Below are positions 34,931-40,481 of a DNA stretch of 40,481 nucleotides, in pieces (within the stretch, counting starts at the first letter, position 1; every line of letters begins with the position of its first letter). Source of the stretch: Acidobacteriota bacterium (lineage in GTDB: Bacteria; Actinomycetota; Acidimicrobiia; Spongiisociales; UBA5794); the NCBI GenBank assembly GCA_022562055.1, contig JADFQA010000030.1:1-40481 (forward strand). The letters are read 5' to 3'. Below the pieces are notes generated by a model. The model was not told the DNA's origin. It made no database searches and saw nothing but the letters and a program-made list of their open reading frames with translations. A program made the translations under genes and the position numbers.

Positions 34931-34961
34931 ACCATATACCTTCAAGCCACTTGAAGGTCAA
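34931..34961 (-). promoter_or_regulatory. MerR-type promoter and operator
   Basis: On the minus strand, -35 TTGACC (34956-34961) and -10 TATGGT (34931-34936) are separated by 19 bases, the over-long spacer typical of MerR-activated promoters. Within it lies a perfect palindrome, ACCTTCAAG (34938-34946) and CTTGAAGGT (34950-34958). It drives the HMA/MerR/HMA/ATPase operon. Confidence 0.85.
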
Positions 34962-34972
34962 GAACATTCCCC

Positions 34973-35056
34973 TCATCTCCCGCCCAGTTGCCGCCGTCGC
35001 CTGTCTACGATCCGGTAGCCCATGTCCTCGATGGCTCGACGCAGGCCATACCGACC
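34973..35056 (-). pseudogene. HMA-domain C-terminal remnant
   Basis: A short minus-strand frame ends GLRRAIEDMGYRIVD followed by a basic tail and TGA. LRRAIEDMGY matches the last helix of an HMA domain, as in the nearby ATPase (LRRTLEDMGY). The rest of the domain is not found upstream. It lies directly before the MerR-type promoter. Confidence 0.4.
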
Positions 35057-35171
35057 CACAGGTCATCCTCCCATCGGTGGCTTCATCGAGCTAGACACCG
35101 AACAACGACGGATCCACATCGTGTACTGAACTCACTGAAGGGCGCAGCCAAAGCGATTCGCACAGATCAAC

Positions 35172-35543
35172 CTGCACCCGAGCGACATCGTCGCTGTCGG
35201 TGTCGTCGGTTCGAGGGCAAGAGGCACCCAACGAGACCACTCGGACGTCGATATTGTCGTTCTGACTACTCGCAAGACGGCATATACCGCCACCGATCAT
35301 TGGGTCGAACAGGCCCTTGGGCAGCAAGCCCCGGCCGTTCGCCGCGCCGAGTGGGGACGACTATCCGAACGACGACTGCGACTTCCCTCGGGGTTCGAGG
35401 TCGACATGGGGTTCGTCGAACCATCGTGGGCAGCAACCGATCCCGTGGACCCCGGCGCCGCAGAGGTCGTGTCCAACCGTTCACTGCTACCGACCTACGA
35501 CCCCGATGGGCTGCTCGCACAACTCGCAAGCACAGTTGCATAG
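35172..35543 (+). pseudogene. Nucleotidyltransferase-domain protein lacking a normal start
   Basis: The frame is open from just after a stop at 35136 to TAG 35541-35543. It has VVGSRARGTQRDHSDVDIVVL, the GSxxRG-x7-SDxD core of minimal nucleotidyltransferases, and a third acidic position in FEVDMGF. No ATG, GTG or TTG lies before the core; the only near-start codon is CTG at 35172 (LHPSDIV). Either translation starts at CTG, or the 5' end has been lost. Such domains occur in MNT/HEPN-type and other small modules, but no HEPN partner is seen. Confidence 0.6.
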
Positions 35544-35716
35544 CGACCCGCGCATGCCTCAAGTCTGTGCACCGAACACAACCGCGGCAACCGGCGACGC
35601 TTTTCGGACAAGTACTATGCACTCGGAGAGACCCGCCAGCTCACCGAGTCGGCTGTCGATCGAACGCCACCCAGCGCAGAGTGTCTGGCGGTCGCCGTCC
35701 ACGTATAGTTGCCGCC

Positions 35717-35869
35717 ATGTCAGTCACTTCCAATCGCGCTCGATTCTTCAATGTCCTCGACGACATGGTGCGAACACACGACGTCGTGGTGGATCGACCG
35801 AAGGGGCGCCCACATCCGAATATCGCCGAAGTCCTCGAGATCGGCTGTCTACTGGTACCCCGCAACTGA
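35717..35869 (+). pseudogene. Inorganic-pyrophosphatase-like N-terminal remnant
   Basis: Fifty codons from ATG 35717. RFFNVLDDMVRTHDVVVDRPKG, then RPHPNIAEV, follows the opening of small pyrophosphatase-like proteins (…IVIDRPKGxxHPxYPxxxYPLDYGYL). After that the match is lost and a stop follows, so the catalytic acidic cluster is missing. The next 466 bases up to the AbiE operon show only proline/arginine-rich shadow frames and no gene. Confidence 0.5.
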
Positions 35870-36335
35870 CTCACGCACAATCGCCAAGAGCACCAGACCT
35901 ACGAATCGTCTTGCGTTCTTCGACGCCTGACCGGCCACCAGATCTAAGCCAACGACAAGAGGTCGGTCGGCCTCAGTCACCGAATCCCCGACCCGATCAG
36001 CACCCACAGCAACCTTCCGAGTCCGACAATCGGCACCAACCTCAGCCGAGTCCGCGAACCCTTGGGAACCAAGGTATGGACGAAACGGGCGGTTCGTGCG
36101 TCCTCGTTCTCGTCCAGCACGCGACCGCCATCGCAGGTCGGATTTCGTGTGGTGGAAGTGCGGGAGTTCAACTGGCGACAGTCGGGGCGCGAGTTGCCTT
36201 CAGGGGCTTACGACCCGTTTTCGTCGCTGCGTAACAGTGCTCGCTACCCCGGGAATCTGCGGAATCGGCCTGGCGGATCCCGCCTGTGGACAACCCATCA
36301 TTCCGCAGCACTCGCTAGAAGAATCGGATGTCCGC

Positions 36336-37115
36336 CTAATCGATGAGGGCGAGCACATCGGTGATTACGAGTCGAGCCGCGGCGTCGATGTCGTATTCCT
36401 CCGGCCAATCCGCGACCAGCGGACGAATGTCTTCGCGAAACGCCTTACGCGTCAGTTTCTCTCGCAGGTTTAGCTCAGCGCGGCGTCTGGTATACCTATC
36501 GGGGCGGTACGGAGCGAAGGCGTCGACGATGGAGGACGGTGTTACGCCGAGCTGGGTGATTGCTAGCCAGAGATCGAACAAGTCGCGCCCCTTCGATCGC
36601 TGGAACAAGGCTCGGATCTTCGTGGCCACCACCTCAGCGAGGGTGAACGTGAGAACCTCGGCGCTACCGCTGAACCAGGAGGACGTGACATCGAGCGGAA
36701 TCCGAATGGGCGGGCTGGCCGGTGAGCGCTCGAATGTGTTGACCTCGATCTTGACCCGCATCGGACCTGCGCCCGCCTCATAGGAGGCTCGCAGAAACAT
36801 CTTGGGGTGCTCGGTGAGCCTCGTCCGCACATCCATGCCGAGCCGGTGTCCGATCTGGCTAACCGCTCGGGTGAGTTCGCGGATACCACCGCCGGTGCTG
36901 CGGACGTAGTCGAGGTCCTCGCTGTAGCGGAGCGGGTGAGGTGCATGGAGTTTGTGCAAACAGGTGTCGCCACGGAATACCAGCTCGTCGCCGAGATAGT
37001 CATCGTTGGCGATCTCGATGATGAGCCGAGACAGCAGCAGGTCTTGCTCAATCTGCTCCACCGTCGGCCACGGCACGGTTCGGCCCCATTCCGTGATTGC
37101 CGCTTCGGGGATCAC
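36336..37115 (-). CDS. abiEii: AbiEii nucleotidyltransferase toxin
   Basis: A 259-residue protein. The GTG start (37115) overlaps the antitoxin stop as GTGA and has GAGGAG upstream; longer starts would read into the antitoxin gene. FRGDTCLHKLHAPHPLRYSEDLDYV is the DUF1814/AbiEii core (G[G/S]T-x~12-SEDLD), with Asp in the second position of the GGT-like motif. KGRDLFDLWLAI and the C-terminal REDIRPLVAD match later family motifs. Relatives act as nucleotidyltransferase toxins of type IV systems and cause phage-induced growth arrest. Confidence 0.92.
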   Translation of the reverse strand: MIPEAAITEWGRTVPWPTVEQIEQDLLLSRLIIEIANDDYLGDELVFRGDTCLHKLHAPHPLRYSEDLDYVRSTGGGIRELTRAVSQIGHRLGMDVRTRLTEHPKMFLRASYEAGAGPMRVKIEVNTFERSPASPPIRIPLDVTSSWFSGSAEVLTFTLAEVVATKIRALFQRSKGRDLFDLWLAITQLGVTPSSIVDAFAPYRPDRYTRRRAELNLREKLTRKAFREDIRPLVADWPEEYDIDAAARLVITDVLALID

Positions 37116-37930
37116 GACGACTCCTCGTCCGGATCCTCCGCAACCATGACGTTCCAGCGCAGATCGAGGACCCCGGAACGTCCGTGGCCGGGGTCCAGAA
37201 GAGTCGGCGTGGTCCGTGAGGCCGCAACGGGTACCAGTGGTTCGGTGTCGACCTCCACGTCGACTCGCTCGGCCATGTAGTCGAGGAGCCATCCGGTGCG
37301 CTGCACCACGGAGACCGGGTACTCGGAGGCGACCTCGGCGAGACGACTGACATCGAGTGCGCCGTCAGTCAGCATGTCGCCGATGATGGTCGCCACGTTG
37401 AACAAGGCCCCACTCGCATTGGGAAAGGAAACGAGATCGAGCACGGTGGCTTCCGACGTAGCGATACGCATCGTCCCGGTTGGGGTGTTGATAACGTCGG
37501 TAGGACGATGCGACGTGTACGCGGAGGTGATGAATTCGATTCGGACCCGCCCGAATGTCCGAGCACGAAGCCTTGCCGGCGTCATCACCTGGAAAACTTG
37601 AGGACGCTGATGGGAGAACCCGTGGATCTCGGCAGCCGATAGGAGGCAGACGTAGTAGTCGTGGCCAAGATGGCGCATCATTGGATCCACGAAGTGAGAT
37701 GCAGGGATGGCACCCCAGGAGCGGAATTCGGGCGGGATAGCAACGTATAGTCCCGTCGTAGGGCTGAACAGATACCCGCGCCGCCGCGACTGAGCTAACG
37801 ACGGTGCCACGTGGCGCACCGGGATTCCCAGTAGCTCGGCGGCCTCGGTCGTAGTCACCCAATGCCGGCCCCGAGCCAGCAACCAGTCAGCCAACTCGCG
37901 GGGTCCTGTCGGGGATGTCGTATCAGTCAT
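37112..37930 (-). CDS. abiEi: AbiEi antitoxin
   Basis: A 272-residue protein. The N-terminal winged helix (RHWVTTTEAAELLGIPVRHVAPSLAQSRRRGYLFSPTTGLYVA) and the C-terminal domain (YYVCLLSAAEIHGFSHQRPQVFQVMT, RIATSEATVLDLV, LAEVASEYPVSVVQRTGWLLDYM) are the AbiEi_4/AbiEi_1 layout. In known systems it neutralises AbiEii without binding it and represses the operon by binding inverted repeats, which are present just upstream. Confidence 0.93.
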   Translation of the reverse strand: MTDTTSPTGPRELADWLLARGRHWVTTTEAAELLGIPVRHVAPSLAQSRRRGYLFSPTTGLYVAIPPEFRSWGAIPASHFVDPMMRHLGHDYYVCLLSAAEIHGFSHQRPQVFQVMTPARLRARTFGRVRIEFITSAYTSHRPTDVINTPTGTMRIATSEATVLDLVSFPNASGALFNVATIIGDMLTDGALDVSRLAEVASEYPVSVVQRTGWLLDYMAERVDVEVDTEPLVPVAASRTTPTLLDPGHGRSGVLDLRWNVMVAEDPDEESS

Positions 37931-37966
37931 GTACCAATTCTAATCAGAATCTTTAGATTAGGTACA
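37930..37966 (-). promoter_or_regulatory. Nested inverted repeats before abiEi
   Basis: CTAATC (37940-37945) and GATTAG (37956-37961) lie inside TGTACC (37930-37935) and GGTACA (37961-37966). The stretch is A+T-rich and abuts the start codon, as expected for AbiEi autoregulation. Upstream, 37967-38509 holds no intact gene; a minus-strand frame near 38150-38350 (GDDRGYGYVDVTTPELSVAV) looks like a relic I cannot name. Confidence 0.65.
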
Positions 37967-38509
37967 TAACCGGCAGCTAGGGCTGGCGGGTGTCCCGACA
38001 GGTCGCCGTCGGCACAGGACGGTGTCAGCGTCCGTCGGGTCTGGCGGATCATAACGAAAGACGTCTGCTCCTCAGACACGACCCGGATGCCGAGTCGCCC
38101 ATAGGCTGAGGCGCTGAACTGTGAGCATCGACGTTGAGGGTCGCGCAAGGCAACGGGCCAATGAGTTTCTCGATAAAGCGTGGTACCGCCGCCCCAATTC
38201 TGGGCGTCGAGTTTGACGGCAACCGAGAGTTCCGGAGTCGTGACATCAACATACCCGTAGCCTCGGTCATCTCCCACGATCAGCCGCACCCACGCAGCAG
38301 CAATACTCTCGCCTGAGGCCCACGCTACGAGACCATCATCACCGCGGTGCGTTCCGAGTCAGAGCGCGCAACAGGCAACATCGGGGTTGTCGAGTACGGA
38401 TCGTGGAAGCACCGCCTCGCCTGGGGAGACATACAGCGCCAGGTACCACATCTCGAAGCGGACGCCGCTTTGCCGAGAGTGGTCCTCACTTCCGAGACCG
38501 CGCCTACGA

Positions 38510-38917
38510 CTACGAAGCGCTTGCGAGGGCACGCCTCAGCAGCTCGTGATAGCGCGCGTGGGCCAGCTCCAGCGTTTCAATGTCTGTGGCGGTGAACCAG
38601 CGAACCTCATCGTGTTCGTCCGGAGCCGCGTTCACAATCTTGCCGTGCCAGGAGTCGACGGTCCAGATCCAAAGCTCAAACCCGGCAACCCCGTCCCAGA
38701 TCACGGTGTCCGGCTCTTTGGAGGGCATCGCCGCCCGAACGCCGAGTTCCTCTCCCAACTCACGCACGAGCGCCACCCGCGGATCCTCACCTTCGTCGAC
38801 GTGACCTCCGGGCAGATCCCATACGTCTGGAAACCAGCGCCGATCAGACCGACGATGACAGAGAAGCACACAGTCACCTGCGCGGAGCAGCCCTGCAACG
38901 ACATGATGTTCGATCAC
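38510..38917 (-). CDS. NUDIX hydrolase
   Basis: A 135-residue protein starting at GTG 38917 (VIEHHVVAGLLRAGDCVLLCHR), with AGTAGGG upstream. The Nudix box is complete: GGHVDEGEDPRVALVRELGEELGV fits Gx5Ex7REUxEExGU. Family members split nucleoside diphosphates linked to another group. The substrate is not predictable. It lies 43 bases after the phosphoesterase gene on the same strand. Confidence 0.93.
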   Translation of the reverse strand: MIEHHVVAGLLRAGDCVLLCHRRSDRRWFPDVWDLPGGHVDEGEDPRVALVRELGEELGVRAAMPSKEPDTVIWDGVAGFELWIWTVDSWHGKIVNAAPDEHDEVRWFTATDIETLELAHARYHELLRRALASAS

Positions 38918-38960
38918 GTGGTCGACCCTACTTGACGCCCACCACAACCGCGGAATCGTG

Positions 38961-39710
38961 TCAGCGCCGAAGATCGACCCACCAGGCGCCGTGGGGCATC
39001 CCGCTCGCCCCGACCTGACGGGACAACACATCTCGATCGACGGGGACCTGACGAAGATCAACACACACCGCTGCACCGTCGGTGTCGATCAGCGCGTACT
39101 CGGCATGGTCGAGCACAGCCACATCACCCACATACCCGTAGTCTGCAAACGGCAACCCGACACTGCCCGGGTTGATGATCGTCTGGGTGCGGTGACGGCG
39201 AACCATCGACACATGAGTGTGCCCACCCGCCAGCAACCGCTCGCCCGCACCGTCGAGCATCTGATCGAGTTCGTCTGGTGGGGTATCGGCGGTGACGATG
39301 TCGGTGGCGGACTTGGGAGAGCCGTGGAAGCCGAGCATGCGGCCGGCATCGCCGAGATCAACGTCGATCGTCGCCGGCAGTTCGGAGAGAAACTGCCGGT
39401 GGTTGCTGGCGAGCTGCGCTGCGCACCAAAGGCTGATCTCAGCGATGCGCTGCGCAGATTCCGGTGCCCCGACCGATGCCGGATCGTGCCACCAGTCGGG
39501 AGCAGCCACCAGGTCGGCGTCCGTGTTGCCCATAACCACGGGGCAAGCAAGGTCGGCAATGCGATCTACCGCACCCGCCGGGTCGGGACCATTTGCCGCA
39601 ACATCGCCCAGACACACGACCATGTCGACACCGCGCTGGTCCATGTCGCCAAGGACCGCATCAAGAGCCAACGTGTTACCGTGAATATCCGAAATCAACC
39701 CAACCCGCAT
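38961..39710 (-). CDS. Calcineurin-like metallophosphoesterase (YfcE-like)
   Basis: A 249-residue cytoplasmic protein starting at ATG 39710. All metal-binding blocks are visible in order: GLISDIHGN (DxH), VCLGDVAANGP (GD), VVMGNTDAD (GN), LGFHGSP (H) and LLAGGHTHVSM (GHTH), then INPGSVGLP, typical of the MJ0936/YfcE group. These cleave phosphodiesters. Possibly co-transcribed with the NUDIX gene. Confidence 0.95.
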   Translation of the reverse strand: MRVGLISDIHGNTLALDAVLGDMDQRGVDMVVCLGDVAANGPDPAGAVDRIADLACPVVMGNTDADLVAAPDWWHDPASVGAPESAQRIAEISLWCAAQLASNHRQFLSELPATIDVDLGDAGRMLGFHGSPKSATDIVTADTPPDELDQMLDGAGERLLAGGHTHVSMVRRHRTQTIINPGSVGLPFADYGYVGDVAVLDHAEYALIDTDGAAVCVDLRQVPVDRDVLSRQVGASGMPHGAWWVDLRR

Positions 39711-39939
39711 ACGTCATGATCCCACATGCGCCGAAAGCCTGCGTACACCCCTGGGCGCTCACCGAGTTAGCGTCCAATCTCGGGAAGGTACCCACCGGCG
39801 CCAACCGAGATTTCGCAATCGAACTAGCTGACGACGACACCAAGCTCGCCAAGCTGGCTAACAATAGAGGTGCCTGCGTCCCGACGTGATCGATGGTTCT
39901 TAGAAGATTCACGCCCCGCAGTCGGTGACAAGCGAGTAT

Positions 39940-40398
39940 CTACGGTGGCGATGCGATGTCGATATGTACCTCGGGTTTCACAGTGACGACGGGTACGACA
40001 CGTGGTATCGCGACAGCAGCGCACTGCAGCAACGCTCAATCCATGGGCGGATCGGCGTTGACGTTCCAGGGGGAGCATGACGGCTATTGGGGCGACGTGC
40101 AATGGCACACCGGCACTGCCTACGAGAGCGCTAGCTTCTGGTCGGGAAACTCCTATGGATACAGGGTGAACCTACGCTACGTCACGTCTGTCGGTAACGC
40201 GGTCGAGGGACAGTCGCTGGCTAGAAATGGAAAGACCACGACAAGGAATACGACAGTGTCTATCAGCTGAACCACTGCTCGTGGAACACGTGCCATCTCA
40301 CCATGATGCACAACATGGAGGCAAGCGGTGGTGACAGTGGAGGTCTGGAGTTGCCCCCTCGGTCTCTAGTGGTCGTTGCATCATGGTTGGTGCTGTAG
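39940..40398 (+). pseudogene. Streptogrisin-like serine protease, frameshifted
   Basis: Frame 2 from about 39941 reads YGGDAMSICTSGF, TRGIATAAHCSN (catalytic His) and GDVQWHT (catalytic Asp), up to about 40230. The match then moves to frame 1 (DKEYDSVYQLNHC, CHLTMMHNMEASGGDSGG with the catalytic Ser) and shifts again afterwards. Signal and pro-peptide are missing; a stop lies just before YGG. All three catalytic residues survive but cannot be made as one chain. The relic, or sequencing errors, would belong to the S1E secreted protease group. Confidence 0.75.
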
Positions 40399-40419
40399 CA
40401 GCGATCTTGGAGGTGCTAA

Positions 40420-40481
40420 ATGTCTGTGGACAGGGTGAGGGGTCAGAGGTTGACCCGGTCGGAACGGCTTGAGGTTCGGCG
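40420..40481 (+). CDS. Start of an unidentified gene, cut by the window edge
   Basis: ATG 40420 follows a near-perfect ribosome binding site, GGAGG at 40409-40413. Twenty codons are visible (MSVDRVRGQRLTRSERLEVR), basic and charged, like the lead-in of a helix-turn-helix or transposase protein. The product cannot be assigned. Confidence 0.5.
   Translation, partial: MSVDRVRGQRLTRSERLEVR

Noticed and set aside
35317-36234. Plus-strand open frame of 305 codons, Ser/Pro/Arg-rich
   Set aside because: Composition is that of an out-of-frame reading; it crosses the nucleotidyltransferase and pyrophosphatase-like relics in another frame.
39716-39889. Plus-strand frame MIPHAPKACVHPWALTELASNLGK...
   Set aside because: Open for 57 codons with plausible composition, but no ribosome binding site and no recognisable family; not enough to call a gene.

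Overview
The window looks like accessory chromosome from a high-GC Gram-positive bacterium, probably an uncultured actinobacterium of the Acidimicrobiia type. The reasons are GTG and TTG starts, G+C-rich coding sequence, lipoproteins with Thr/Ser/Pro linkers, a deazaflavin (F420)-type nitroreductase, an ArsR-type regulator in front of merA and a streptogrisin-like protease relic. This placement is inference; no rRNA, tRNA or marker gene is present.

Layout. 1-6.2 kb: the tail of an ADP-ribosylglycohydrolase, a two-domain lipoprotein, an intact Fic protein behind a 16-bp palindrome, a DUF4262 protein, and a mobile mystery protein A/B locus whose Fic-type B gene appears split in two around a membrane-anchored hypothetical. 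6.5-11.3 kb: a lipoprotein amidohydrolase, a 25-bp perfect hairpin next to three 23-bp tandem repeats, an ECF sigma/anti-sigma pair and a secreted protein. 11.9-17.4 kb: F420-type nitroreductase, a medium-chain oxidoreductase, an ABC-2 exporter pair, an MFS transporter and a 5'-truncated AraC regulator ending at repeats that resemble an insertion-sequence end. 17.9-19.3 kb: a B12-binding/radical SAM protein whose in-frame UGA is followed by codons giving a C-U-A-E-P tail and a SECIS-like hairpin. 19.5-28.6 kb: mostly single housekeeping or accessory enzymes (APH-like kinase, LysE exporter, DinB, GNAT, a second Fic protein with its own palindrome, ATP-grasp, hpt, SIP, two YdeI-type proteins), with a 38-bp direct repeat at the 3' ends of the ATP-grasp and hpt genes.

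28.8-35 kb is a heavy-metal island. A small CC-motif membrane protein is divergent from a CmtR-like ArsR regulator, which is followed by merA and a 20-codon Cys-containing ORF. Converging on it is an operon with a textbook MerR-type promoter (palindrome inside a 19-bp spacer) encoding a degenerate HMA protein, a Cys77-type MerR regulator, an HMA metallochaperone and a P1B ATPase with YPC instead of CPC. MerA would reduce Hg(II); the second operon would sense and export a divalent metal. That division of labour is inferred.

35-40.5 kb: gene relics (nucleotidyltransferase, pyrophosphatase-like), an intact AbiEi/AbiEii toxin-antitoxin operon with promoter inverted repeats, a NUDIX hydrolase, a metallophosphoesterase, a frameshifted serine protease and the first codons of an unidentified gene. 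The window mixes intact toxin-antitoxin-like modules, each behind an AT-rich palindromic promoter, with truncated genes, as expected of a region with repeated insertion and loss.
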